Made by a program: the position numbers and the translations under genes
The notes under the pieces: model-generated
What the model saw: only the letters and a program-made list of their open reading frames with translations
What the model was told of the DNA's origin: nothing
The model's database searches: none
In this document: piece after piece, positions 8,574 to 17,394 of the stretch
Position numbering within the stretch: position 1 is the stretch's first letter
Layout: the number at the start of each line of letters is the position of its first letter
Source: VAZQ01 sp035263865
GTDB taxonomy: Bacteria > Pseudomonadota > Alphaproteobacteria > Rhizobiales > Xanthobacteraceae
Length of the DNA stretch: 64,000 nucleotides
Direction: 5' to 3'
NCBI GenBank assembly: GCA_035263865.1
Contig: DATFQX010000130.1
Span: 19,609-83,608, forward strand

Positions 8574-10073
8574 CTACTCCTTGAGCGCCTCTTCGCGTCT
8601 GATCCGAATGGCCGGCACCGCCATCACAACCAAAAGCCCCGCTGCCAACACCAGGAAAGCGAGGCTGATCGGCTCCTGCAGGAAAACCATCGGATCGCCG
8701 CGCGAAATCAGAAGAGCGCGGCGAAGGTTTTCCTCCATCATCGGCCCCAAAACGAAGCCGAGAATGAGCGGCGCCGGCTCGCACTCGAGCTTGAGTGCCA
8801 CGTAGCCGAAGATTGCGAAGAACGACATCACAAACACGTCGAACGCCTTGTTGTTGATGGTATAGGCGCCGATGCAGCAGAACACGATGATGACGGGATA
8901 GAGCAGCCGATAAGGCACGCGCAGCAATCTCACCCAGATGCCGACCAGCGGAAGATTCAGTACCACAAGCATGAGATTGCCGAGCCACATGCTGGCGATG
9001 AGCCCCCAGAACAGTCCCGGACGATCCGTCATCACGCGCGGGCCCGGCGCTATGCCGTGAATCATCAGTGCCCCGATCATCATCGCCATGGTGGGATTCC
9101 CAGGGATGCCCAGCGTCAGCATCGGGATGAACGACGTCTGCGCGCCTGCATTGTTGGCGGATTCCGGCGCCGCGACGCCCCTGATGTCGCCGCTGCCGAA
9201 TTGCCGCGGCGCGCTCGCGACTTTCTTCTCCACCGTGTAGGCCGCAAAGGATGCCAGCAGCGCGCCGCCGCCGGGTAGCACGCCGAGAATCGCGCCAAGG
9301 CCGGTGCCGCGCAGGATCGAGCCCGCGCACTGCTTGACGTCCGCGAAGCTCGGCCACACGCGACCCAGCGCGCCGGTGACCATTTTCGCCGCCTGCTTCT
9401 GCTCGAGATTGTAAACGACCTCGGCGATGCCATAGATCGCCATCGAGATCGCGACAAACTCGATGCCGTCGGCAAGGCCCGTCATGCCGAAATTGAAACG
9501 TCGTGCGCCGGAATTGACGTCGGTCCCGACGAGGCCGAGCAGCAAGCCGAGCACGACCATCGCGATGGCTTTCAAGAGCGATCCCCGCGCCAGAACAACC
9601 GCTGCGATCAAGCCGCAGACCATTAACGAGAAATATTCGGCTGGGCCGAATTGCAATGCGATGGTCGCGAGCGGCGGCGCGGCAAGCGCGATCAGTAGCG
9701 TCGCGGCGCAACCGGCGAAGAAGGAACCTAACGCAGCGATGCCCAGCGCCGGCCCGGCCCGCCCCTGCCGCGCCATCGCATGACCGTCGATCGTAGTGAC
9801 GACGGATGAGGCCTCGCCCGGGATATTGACCAGGATGGCAGTTGTCGAGCCGCCATACTGAGCGCCGTAATAAATCCCGGCGAGCAAGATCATCGCGGAT
9901 TCTGGCGGTAGCGTGAACGAGATCGGCAGCAGCATGGCCACTGTGGTCACTGGGCCAATGCCGGGTAATACACCGATAAGGGTTCCGAGCAGCGCGCCAA
10001 TCAAGCAGTAAGTGATGTTCTGGATGGTCAGCGCGACGGAAAATCCCAGGCCGAGATTCGAGATCACGTCCAT
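8574..10073 (-). CDS. tctA: Tripartite tricarboxylate transporter large permease subunit (TctA family)
   Basis: This 499-residue integral membrane protein is the large permease of a tripartite tricarboxylate transporter, with the family signatures GALLGTLIGVLPGIGP near residue 25 and repeated long hydrophobic segments. I start it at MDVISNLGLGF (10073), one base after the stop of tctB, rather than at an upstream in-frame ATG that would overlap tctB. It needs TctB and a periplasmic Bug/TctC receptor. No receptor gene adjoins it, although five are scattered in the window. The likely cargo is a carboxylate, possibly linked to the neighbouring TcuA-like or aromatic pathways. Confidence 0.93.
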   Translation of the reverse strand: MDVISNLGLGFSVALTIQNITYCLIGALLGTLIGVLPGIGPVTTVAMLLPISFTLPPESAMILLAGIYYGAQYGGSTTAILVNIPGEASSVVTTIDGHAMARQGRAGPALGIAALGSFFAGCAATLLIALAAPPLATIALQFGPAEYFSLMVCGLIAAVVLARGSLLKAIAMVVLGLLLGLVGTDVNSGARRFNFGMTGLADGIEFVAISMAIYGIAEVVYNLEQKQAAKMVTGALGRVWPSFADVKQCAGSILRGTGLGAILGVLPGGGALLASFAAYTVEKKVASAPRQFGSGDIRGVAAPESANNAGAQTSFIPMLTLGIPGNPTMAMMIGALMIHGIAPGPRVMTDRPGLFWGLIASMWLGNLMLVVLNLPLVGIWVRLLRVPYRLLYPVIIVFCCIGAYTINNKAFDVFVMSFFAIFGYVALKLECEPAPLILGFVLGPMMEENLRRALLISRGDPMVFLQEPISLAFLVLAAGLLVVMAVPAIRIRREEALKE

Positions 10074-10074
10074 T

Positions 10075-10521
10075 CTACATGCTCGGCCAGAGATTGAGCG
10101 GAAGGCCGAGGGCATAGACAAAAACGCCGACGCAAAAGAGGATCAGCGCGGCCGCCAATGCGACCGTCTCGGCTAACCGGAACTGCGCGCCGACCCAAGC
10201 CGACATCACCGTCAACACGGCGAGCGAAACGATGAGCCCAAGCGGCTCGATGAGAAGGCCGAACAGGCATATCGCAGTTGCAATCACCGCTAGCGGTAAC
10301 ACCTGCAGGCGCGCGACCGGCTCACCGCCAACGAGGATCGAGCGCCCCATTAGCGCCGCTCCGAGCGCACCAAGCAGGCTCGCGAGTAGCAGCGGGAAAT
10401 AGCCTGGCCCCATCCTGCCGGCACTTCCCATGGAATATCCGCACGCGGCAAAGAGGGCGACGGCGGCAAAGGCGCAGAACATCACGCCCGACCAAAAATC
10501 CTTCGGCGCGCGGATTCTCAT
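10075..10521 (-). CDS. tctB: Tripartite tricarboxylate transporter small permease subunit (TctB family)
   Basis: This 148-residue protein has four hydrophobic segments (for example VMFCAFAAVALFAACGYSMG near residue 15 and VALAAALILFCVGVFVYALG near residue 120), the normal topology of TctB. It is the first gene of a two-gene leftward operon with tctA and lies back to back with the glutamine-synthetase-like operon. The 150-base divergent gap contains two related inverted repeats that could be regulator sites. TctB sequences are poorly conserved, so identification rests on size, topology and the tight link to tctA. Confidence 0.88.
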   Translation of the reverse strand: MRIRAPKDFWSGVMFCAFAAVALFAACGYSMGSAGRMGPGYFPLLLASLLGALGAALMGRSILVGGEPVARLQVLPLAVIATAICLFGLLIEPLGLIVSLAVLTVMSAWVGAQFRLAETVALAAALILFCVGVFVYALGLPLNLWPSM

Positions 10522-10538
10522 GCTTCACACCTTTTGTG

Positions 10539-10653
10539 CTGCCACGGCAGGATCAAATCGGCAGGCGCCTCTTGCGTCAATGCCACGCGCGTCGTGCCTC
10601 TCAATCTGGATCGCCGGCACCGCGTCATCTAGATTGCAGCCCTGCCGCGGCAT
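10539..10653. promoter_or_regulatory. Two related inverted repeats between divergent tctB and the ligase/Rieske operon
   Basis: CTGCCACGGCAG lies at 10539-10550 and CTGCCGCGGCAT at 10642-10653, 103 bases apart, in the gap between two divergent operons. Both share the pattern TGCCnCGGCA with complementary arms. Repeated dyads at such a position are typical of operators, which would couple the permease and the catabolic operon. No regulator gene is nearby, so which protein binds, if any, is unknown. Confidence 0.4.
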
Positions 10654-10671
10654 TCCACGGAAATGGCATAG

Positions 10672-12162
10672 GTGAAAAAGCCTCTCGCATTCATCGAACG
10701 GCACGACCTATGGACCGACGAGCAACGACGGCGAGCCGACGAGCTCAGGCGCAGGGTCGAGAAGGACGACCTCAATCTCGTGCGCCTTGCCTGGGCCGAT
10801 CCGCACGGCGCCGCACGCGCCAAGGCAGTCACAGTGCCGGCTTTCCTCGGTGCGCTTGAGACCGGCTACAACATCAACGTCGCGACCACCACGCTCGATT
10901 CCGCCAATGCCCGCACATTTGCTTCGTTCACGCGCGGCGGCGGGATGGGTCTCGACGAGATGACGGGCTCTCCCAACCTCACGATCGTTCCTGATCCTTC
11001 CACCTTCCGCGTGCTGCCGTGGGCGCCGGGCACCGCCTGGGTGCTTTGCGATGAATATTTCAACAGCGGCGTGCCGTTTCATTTCTCGCCGCGGCATTTG
11101 CTGCGCACGCAGCTACAGCGGCTCGGCAACAAGGGCATGGACTTACGCGTCGGGCTGGAAATCGAGTGGTACCTACTGCGCGTGGCGCAAGATGAGCTTG
11201 GCGAGGACAATATTGGCTTTCCCGGCGTACGTGGGCAGCCGATCAAAACGGCCCCGGTAGAACCGGGCTTTTCCTACCACTCCGAATCCAACATGGATTT
11301 GATGCAGCCGGTGCTCTCCGCGCTCACCGATCATTTCAAGACAATCGAATTGCCGCTGCGCTCGATCGAGAACGAGTGGGGGCCGGGCCAACTCGAATGC
11401 ACCTTTGCCGCGCGGCCAGCGCTGGAGGCCGCAGACCATGCGCTGCTGTTCCGCACGGCGGCGCGACAAATCTGTCGCCGGATGGGGTATTTCGCAACGT
11501 TCATGTGCCGGCCGGCGCTCAAAGGCTATTATGCGAGCGGTTGGCACCTGCATCAGTCTTTGTTCGAAGCGAAGAGCGGGCGCAATCTGTTCACGGCGGA
11601 GCGCGGCCGCGAACATCTGTCTCCGCTGGGCCTTATCTTTCTTGGCGGATTACTGCGACATGCGGCGGCCTCGACCGCGTTTGCGACCCCGACCGTCAAT
11701 GGGTACCGCCGATTTCGGCCAAATTCCCTCGCGCCCAACCGGGCGTCATGGTGTTACGACCATCGCGGCGTCATGATCCGCGTGCTGGGCGCCCCGGGAG
11801 ACGAAGCCACGCGGCTGGAGAACCGGATCGGCGAGCCCGCAGCCAATCCGTACCTCTTTATTCTTTCGCAGATCGTGGCTGGACTCGACGGCATCGAGCA
11901 CCGGCTCGATCCCGGCCCCCCCGAGGATGACCCCTATAACGCGAAGCTGCCGCCCCTGCCCACGAACTTACCGGCCGCGCTGGACGCGCTCGAGCGCGAA
12001 GCGTTGTTTCGGCGCGAACTCGGCGACGTATTCATCGATTATTTCCTCAAACTCAAGCGCAACGAGGCGGGCCGGTTTGCGCAATGGCTCAAGGAGACCG
12101 GTGTACAGGAGAGCGACGAGCCGACCGCCTGGGAACACAACGAGTATTTCGATTTTTTCTAG
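10672..12162 (+). CDS. Glutamine synthetase family ligase (gamma-glutamyl-amine synthetase type)
   Basis: This 496-residue protein is a glutamine synthetase superfamily ligase of the kind that gamma-glutamylates amines other than ammonia (PuuA, IpuC, AtdA1). Metal and glutamate ligands are kept: E163/E165 in GLEIEWYLL, E233, E235 and E242 in IENEWGPGQLECTF, H292 in SGWHLHQS and the ENRIGEPAANPYL segment. The start is a GTG. It heads an eight-gene operon and is followed 67 bases later by Rieske oxygenase alpha and beta genes. That arrangement matches aniline dioxygenase clusters, in which the ligase makes gamma-glutamylanilide before dioxygenation. The exact amine is unknown. Confidence 0.85.
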   Translation: MKKPLAFIERHDLWTDEQRRRADELRRRVEKDDLNLVRLAWADPHGAARAKAVTVPAFLGALETGYNINVATTTLDSANARTFASFTRGGGMGLDEMTGSPNLTIVPDPSTFRVLPWAPGTAWVLCDEYFNSGVPFHFSPRHLLRTQLQRLGNKGMDLRVGLEIEWYLLRVAQDELGEDNIGFPGVRGQPIKTAPVEPGFSYHSESNMDLMQPVLSALTDHFKTIELPLRSIENEWGPGQLECTFAARPALEAADHALLFRTAARQICRRMGYFATFMCRPALKGYYASGWHLHQSLFEAKSGRNLFTAERGREHLSPLGLIFLGGLLRHAAASTAFATPTVNGYRRFRPNSLAPNRASWCYDHRGVMIRVLGAPGDEATRLENRIGEPAANPYLFILSQIVAGLDGIEHRLDPGPPEDDPYNAKLPPLPTNLPAALDALEREALFRRELGDVFIDYFLKLKRNEAGRFAQWLKETGVQESDEPTAWEHNEYFDFF

Positions 12163-12229
12163 ACGGATGCATGATGCGCCCATGCGCACAGGGAAAGAGT
12201 ACGGCAGCAGGCCAGCGGAGAGATAACGC

Positions 12230-13597
12230 ATGCTGGAAAATCTCAATGCATCCCGGATCGACAGCGTCGACCGCTACGATTGGGACGAACTCGTCCAAGA
12301 GGATCGCGTCCATCGGCTGATCTACACCGATCCCGCCATCTTCAATTTGGAGATGACGAACATCTTCGGTGCAGTCTGGGTCTACCTGGGCCACGAGAGT
12401 CAGATCCCCGCGAACGACGACTACATCACCGTACGCCTGGGGCTGCGGCCCATCATCCTGTTGCGCGACACCCACGGCAAGATCCGCGCCCTATTCAATC
12501 GCTGCGCGCATCGCGGCACCACGCTTTGCCGCAAGGACAAAGGCTCGGCGCGCATATTCACCTGCCCGTATCATGGCTGGAGCTATCTCAACACGGGCAA
12601 GCTGCGTGCCGTCCCTTGGCCCGACGGCTACGCCTGCGACTTCGACGATGCGAAGTACAATGTCGCGCAGGTGCCGCGCGTGGACAGCTATCGCGGTTTC
12701 ATCTTCGCAACGCTCAACCCCGATGCGCCCTCGCTTCTCGATTATCTCGGGCCTATCACCAAGCCGATCGACGAATGGCTGGAGCGGCAACCGAAAGGAC
12801 GGATTCGAGTATGCGAGGCGAACAGGCTCAAGTACAAGGGCAACTGGAAGCTAGCCTACGACAATTCCGGCGACGGCTATCACGTGGTGTTCTCGCACCG
12901 GTCGCTGTTGGAGATGGAGAATCGCCAGGCCGACGTCGCGAACAGGGGCATGTCCTACTACAAGAACTCGCCGGACACCGCGCCGATGTACATCGCCTAT
13001 ATGGGCAACGGCCATCATTTCAAGGACAAACGACCCAACATAGAGCGGCGAGCCGGGGGATTGTGGGCGGTGGAAGGCCCTGCGCCGGGCAGCGAGCACT
13101 ACGCGGAGGCGCTGCGGCAGCGGTTCGGTGCCAAAGCGGAAGACATTCTCGATCTCGCCTCTTCCGAGCCTGTCAACATCAACGTTTTTCCCAACTTCTC
13201 GCTCTTGGGCAACCACATCCAGGTGTTCAACCCCATTTCCGTCGGTGAAACCGACGTCACTTGGTACGGCACGGCGGTCGTGGACGAGGACGGTACGCTC
13301 GACGGCGCCGTCGACGATATCAATGCGTTGCGCATGCGCACCCAGGAGCAGTTCCCCAATTTCGGCGAGGTCGACGACCTCGCGAATTTCGAAGAGATCC
13401 AGCGCGGCCTCGCGTGCCAAGAGGACGAATGGATTTATATGCATCGGGGACTCGGCATTCCCGGCCGCGTGAAGACGCACGCGAATGGCATCATCACGGC
13501 GCCGGCCACCGACGAAGTGTTCATGCGGGAGTACATCAAGGAATGGAAGCGACTGATGAAGACGACGCCGAAACTCGTCGTTCAACGCGAGCCGTGA
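12230..13597 (+). CDS. Aromatic ring-hydroxylating dioxygenase, Rieske alpha subunit
   Basis: This 455-residue protein is the catalytic subunit of a Rieske non-haem iron oxygenase. The 2Fe-2S cluster ligands are C92, H94, C112 and H115 (CxH-x17-CxxH). The mononuclear iron site shows D215, H218 and H223 in GDGYHVVFSH, with D215 the bridging aspartate that carries electrons between subunits. The beta-subunit gene overlaps its stop codon. No ferredoxin or reductase gene is in the operon, so electrons must come from a distant partner. With the preceding ligase gene, an aniline- or aminoarene-type substrate is inferred. Confidence 0.93.
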   Translation: MLENLNASRIDSVDRYDWDELVQEDRVHRLIYTDPAIFNLEMTNIFGAVWVYLGHESQIPANDDYITVRLGLRPIILLRDTHGKIRALFNRCAHRGTTLCRKDKGSARIFTCPYHGWSYLNTGKLRAVPWPDGYACDFDDAKYNVAQVPRVDSYRGFIFATLNPDAPSLLDYLGPITKPIDEWLERQPKGRIRVCEANRLKYKGNWKLAYDNSGDGYHVVFSHRSLLEMENRQADVANRGMSYYKNSPDTAPMYIAYMGNGHHFKDKRPNIERRAGGLWAVEGPAPGSEHYAEALRQRFGAKAEDILDLASSEPVNINVFPNFSLLGNHIQVFNPISVGETDVTWYGTAVVDEDGTLDGAVDDINALRMRTQEQFPNFGEVDDLANFEEIQRGLACQEDEWIYMHRGLGIPGRVKTHANGIITAPATDEVFMREYIKEWKRLMKTTPKLVVQREP

Positions 13598-14193
13598 CCG
13601 TGCAGATGCAAACCGCGCACGATCCCGCGATCAGTTCCTACTACGTCAATGACGAGCTCTACCGGAAACTGGTGGAGCACTTCACCGATTGGCAACGGGA
13701 GGAGCTGGTGATCACAGCTCCCGAGGTGCGCGACCAGTTCCGGCTGCTCGTCGAACGCGAGGCCCGTCTGCTCGATGAGCTTCGCTTCGATGATTGGCTC
13801 GCGATGTATGCGCCCGAATGTATCTATTGGGTGCCGGGCACGCCCAGCGGCGGAGATCCCCGGCGTGAGATCGCCATCTCGTTCGACGATCGCCGGCGCA
13901 TGGAAGACCGCATCTTTCGCCTGCGCACCGGCTATGCTTGGTCGCAAGCGCCGAAGTCGCGAACCGTGCGGCTCGTTTCCAACATTGAAGTCTTCGCCAC
14001 GCGCGAAGGCGCCGCGCGCATGGTTCGTTCCAACTTCCTGATCAGCGAGTTCCGTGTCGATGGAACGCGATTCCTATCGGGCTGGTGCGGCCACCGTTTC
14101 GTGCACAGCGCGGAGCGCTGGCAGATCCAGGTTCGACAGGTCAACCTGATCGACTGCGATCGCAACCTACGCAATCCGAGCATCGTACTTTAG
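13594..14193 (+). CDS. Aromatic ring-hydroxylating dioxygenase, beta subunit
   Basis: This is the small structural subunit of the Rieske oxygenase, of the NTF2/SnoaL-like fold, with the family segments LLDELRFDDWLAMYAPECIYWVP and, near the end, a conserved basic stretch before IDCDRNL. I start it at the GTG at 13594, which overlaps the alpha stop as GTGA and gives 199 residues. An ATG at 13606 would give 195 residues. No clear ribosome-binding site separates the two choices. Length is slightly above the usual 160-190 residues. Close coupling with the alpha gene supports an alpha3beta3 enzyme. Confidence 0.9.
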   Translation: MTVQMQTAHDPAISSYYVNDELYRKLVEHFTDWQREELVITAPEVRDQFRLLVEREARLLDELRFDDWLAMYAPECIYWVPGTPSGGDPRREIAISFDDRRRMEDRIFRLRTGYAWSQAPKSRTVRLVSNIEVFATREGAARMVRSNFLISEFRVDGTRFLSGWCGHRFVHSAERWQIQVRQVNLIDCDRNLRNPSIVL

Positions 14194-14237
14194 GTCGCGT
14201 GAGGTCGATCTGCCGGGCGTCCATTCCTCCGAGACCC

Positions 14238-15041
14238 ATGTCCGCTATCGTCACCAAAACAGTGCACTGTGCAGGGGAGCTCCCCGCCTTTCTCGCCGTT
14301 CCTGAAACGGATAGCCGCGGCCCCGCCGTCGTGCTCATGCACGAACGCTATGGCATGGTGCAGCACACGCGTGATCTGACGGAGCGCTATGCCAGGGACG
14401 GATACGTGTGCATTGCGCCGGATTTCTTTCACAAGCATCCGGATCAGGCGGCACTCCACCGCGGGGAGGTCGGCTACGACATCAGCGATCCCGAAGCGGT
14501 GGCATTTCTCGAAGCCGCGATTGGCCACCTCATCGCGCTACCGCGGGTCGACGCGTCACGAATCGCGGTGACCGGCGTCTGCCAGACCGGACGCCATCCG
14601 CTGGTGCTGGCGGCGCAGCGGCCGATTGCAGCGGCGATCATCTGGTACGGAGCTGCCTCGGCGCGCGAGTGGCAGATCAGCTCGCGTTATCCCAAGCCGC
14701 TCGAGGAGATCGTCGCCGCGGTGGAATGTCCGGTTCTCGGAATCTTCGGCGAAGCCGACCACGTGATCTCGCTCAACGACGTGCGCCGCCTGCGCGACTG
14801 TCTCGATCATCACGACAAGAGCTATACGATTAAAGTCTATCCTGGCGCTCCTCACGGCTGGCTCAACGATACTATGCCCGGTCGGTATCGCCGCGAGCAG
14901 GCCGAAGCCGCCTGGGCGCTGCAGCGCGCATTCCTGAAGAGCGTGTTCGACCCGAGCTATGACCGCTCGCGCCGCGTGCAAATCTACGAATGCGACCATT
15001 CCGCCGATTATGATTTCGCCAAGAACGTGCGGATGGAGTAA
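14238..15041 (+). CDS. Dienelactone hydrolase family protein
   Basis: This 267-residue alpha/beta hydrolase has the Cys-Asp-His triad of dienelactone hydrolases: C115 in GVCQTGRHP, D174 in GEADHVI and H206 in APHGWL. The nucleophile elbow departs from the common GFCxGG pattern, with T-G-R following the cysteine, so the substrate may differ from classical dienelactone. It follows the Rieske beta gene by 44 bases on the same strand, and fits a later ring-cleavage step in the pathway. A C-terminal extension of about 30 residues follows the histidine region and ends YDFAKNVRME. Confidence 0.85.
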   Translation: MSAIVTKTVHCAGELPAFLAVPETDSRGPAVVLMHERYGMVQHTRDLTERYARDGYVCIAPDFFHKHPDQAALHRGEVGYDISDPEAVAFLEAAIGHLIALPRVDASRIAVTGVCQTGRHPLVLAAQRPIAAAIIWYGAASAREWQISSRYPKPLEEIVAAVECPVLGIFGEADHVISLNDVRRLRDCLDHHDKSYTIKVYPGAPHGWLNDTMPGRYRREQAEAAWALQRAFLKSVFDPSYDRSRRVQIYECDHSADYDFAKNVRME

Positions 15042-15123
15042 TAATTAGCGCAAATGGTGAATGGCGAGGCATGATAGGGGCCATTCGCGACCCGCTATTC
15101 CCCGCTCAAATAGGGAGCACGTC

Positions 15124-15819
15124 ATGGCGCGCGACTTCGAAGACCATTGCTGGAAGGACCTCATCGACGCCGACACGATCCAGATCTACCAAGCCTATCG
15201 CCGCAAGCTCTATGTGGGCGACAATCCCGCGGTGCTCGCCATCGATCTCTACAATAAGGCGTATCGCGGCGGCGATCGTCCGGTGAAGGAGGTCGATCGG
15301 GAATTCTCCGGCTCCTGCGGCGAACATGCGTGGAGGGCGCTTCCGCCGACCCAGGGTTTGTTTGGCGCCGCGCGCAGGGCCGGCATACCGATCATCTATA
15401 CGACTCGCCATGTTGACACCGGCGGGGTGCATTCGACCAACCGCAACATCGGCCGCGAGGCCGACGACACCTACGCCATCAAAGCCGAGCTTGCCCCGGT
15501 AGCGGGCGAACTCGTCATCTACAAAGAGCGGGCTTCGGCGTTCTTCGGCACGCCCTTGATCGCGCATCTTCAGCAAAATCGCATCGATAATCTGATCATT
15601 TGCGGTGAAAGCACGTCCGGCTGCGTGCGCGCCTCGACCGTCGATGCCTATTCCTACGGCTTCCACAACGTGGTGGTGGAGGAATGCACCTACGACCGCT
15701 CGGTCATCAGCCACAAGGTCAACTTATTCGATCTGCATCACAAATACGCCGACGTCATGCATATCGAAGATGTGCTCGCGCATATCGACGCGCTTGCCCG
15801 CGGGCGCAAAGTCGCGTGA
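15124..15819 (+). CDS. Isochorismatase-fold cysteine amidohydrolase (N-carbamoylsarcosine amidohydrolase-like)
   Basis: This 231-residue protein has the cysteine-hydrolase triad of the isochorismatase superfamily: D41 in AIDLYNKAY, K134 in YKERASAFF and C167 in STSGCVRAS. Family members hydrolyse carbamoyl or amide bonds. The start at 15124 follows a run AGGGAGCACGTC that offers a usable ribosome-binding site. It lies fourth in the ligase-Rieske operon. One inference is that it removes an amide or gamma-glutamyl group, because the operon lacks the AtdA2-type amidotransferase. True isochorismatase activity is unlikely given this context. Confidence 0.83.
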   Translation: MARDFEDHCWKDLIDADTIQIYQAYRRKLYVGDNPAVLAIDLYNKAYRGGDRPVKEVDREFSGSCGEHAWRALPPTQGLFGAARRAGIPIIYTTRHVDTGGVHSTNRNIGREADDTYAIKAELAPVAGELVIYKERASAFFGTPLIAHLQQNRIDNLIICGESTSGCVRASTVDAYSYGFHNVVVEECTYDRSVISHKVNLFDLHHKYADVMHIEDVLAHIDALARGRKVA

Positions 15820-15865
15820 AGACACCGCTCACGCTCTACCAGATCGGCGTGATCGGAGATAAAGC

Positions 15866-17230
15866 ATGACCGCGACGGCGCTCGATTCCGCCATCTTCTG
15901 CGATATTTTCAGCACGCTGCAGATGCGGCGGATTTTCTCCGACGAAGCTAGGACCTCTTACTGCCTCGAAATCGAGGCAGCCCTCGCACGTGCGCAGGCG
16001 CGCGTCGGCATCATCCCCGAGCATGCCGCCCGCGAGATCGTGCGTCAGTGCCGCATCGAGAACATCGACTTCGCGCGCCTGAAGAAGCAGACCGAGCGGA
16101 TCGGTTATCCGATCCTCGGCATTGTGCAGCAAATCGTGGAGCTGTGCGCCGAGGGCCTCGGCGAATGGTGCCACTGGGGTGCTACTACGCAGGACATCAC
16201 CGATACCGCGGCAATCCTGCAAGTGCGAGCTGCGCTCGAACTTGTCGAACAGGACATGGATGCAATCGCCAGCGCGCTCGCTGACCTGTCCCGCCGTTAC
16301 CGCGACACGCCTATGGCCGGCCGCAGCAATCTCCAGCAGGCCGTGCCGCTCACGTTCGGATTCAAGACGGCGGCATTGCTCGCCGCGATGCAGCGACACC
16401 GTGAGCGGTTGGCGCAGTTGAGGCCGCGCGTTCTGGTCGGCGAATTCGGCGGAGCCGTCGGGACGCTGGCCTCGCTCGGCAGCGATGGCCTCAAGGTGCA
16501 AGCGGAACTGATGCAGGAACTCGGGCTCGGCCAGCCGGATATCGCTTGGCACACTCTGCGCGACCGCATCGGCGAAGTCGCTTGCTTTCTCGGCCTTCTC
16601 ACCGGCACGCTCGGAAAGATTTCCATGGACGTCAAGCTGCTCATGCAGACCGAGGTGGCCGAGGTTTACGAACCATTCCATGAGGGCCGCGGCTCCTCGA
16701 GCACCATGCCGCAGAAACGCAATCCGATCTCGTGCCTTTACATCCACGCCGCCACCGCGCTGGTGCGCCAGCAGGTCGCAGCCCTGCTCGAGGCTGCCGT
16801 CGCCGACCACGAGCGGTCGACCGGCCCATGGGAGATCGAGTGGATTGCACTGCCTGAAATCTTTCTGCTCGCCTCGGGCGCGCTCGCGCAGACCAAGCTC
16901 ATGCTGTCGGGGCTTGAGGTCGATGTCGATCGGATGCGGGCCAATCTCGATCTCACCCGCGGCACGATCGTCTCAGAAGCCGTCATGATGGGGCTTGGGC
17001 CCCATCTTGGGCGCCAGCGGGCGCACGACCTCGTTTACGACATCTGCCGCAAGGTCACGGCCAGCGGCGAACCGTTAGTGGAAGTGCTGGCGCGCGACGG
17101 CGATGTCTCGCGCCACCTCACCCGCGCGCAACTCGAGAAGATGTGCGATCCGGCGGCCTATCTCGGGCTTGCCGGCGAGATGGTGGACAAGGTGCTCGCG
17201 CGGGAACGTTCAATGGATCGATTAGTTTAA
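15866..17230 (+). CDS. Fumarase/aspartase superfamily lyase (3-carboxy-cis,cis-muconate cycloisomerase / adenylosuccinate lyase type)
   Basis: This 454-residue protein carries the superfamily signature GSSTMPQKRNP starting at residue 276, together with the TTQDITDTA and GRSNLQQAVPL segments that form the shared active site. Length and sequence style resemble PcaB and PurB relatives. In a ring-cleavage operon beside a dienelactone hydrolase, a cycloisomerase of the protocatechuate or carboxymuconate type is plausible. Elimination from an amino-dicarboxylate is an alternative that would suit a nitrogen-containing intermediate. The sequence alone does not decide between them. Confidence 0.82.
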   Translation: MTATALDSAIFCDIFSTLQMRRIFSDEARTSYCLEIEAALARAQARVGIIPEHAAREIVRQCRIENIDFARLKKQTERIGYPILGIVQQIVELCAEGLGEWCHWGATTQDITDTAAILQVRAALELVEQDMDAIASALADLSRRYRDTPMAGRSNLQQAVPLTFGFKTAALLAAMQRHRERLAQLRPRVLVGEFGGAVGTLASLGSDGLKVQAELMQELGLGQPDIAWHTLRDRIGEVACFLGLLTGTLGKISMDVKLLMQTEVAEVYEPFHEGRGSSSTMPQKRNPISCLYIHAATALVRQQVAALLEAAVADHERSTGPWEIEWIALPEIFLLASGALAQTKLMLSGLEVDVDRMRANLDLTRGTIVSEAVMMGLGPHLGRQRAHDLVYDICRKVTASGEPLVEVLARDGDVSRHLTRAQLEKMCDPAAYLGLAGEMVDKVLARERSMDRLV

Positions 17231-17394
17231 AGATTGCCGAGATGCCCGGCGTCCCCTTCCCATTCGCCAGGCCACAACGAGCTGCAAAATGTCGCGGGCC
17301 GCGAGTAGCAACAGTACCACGTCATTTGTGCTCGGTGCAGAATCGCGACGCGTATCGTGAATGATCCTGCCGCCAATCAAGAGGAAATGCGCAA

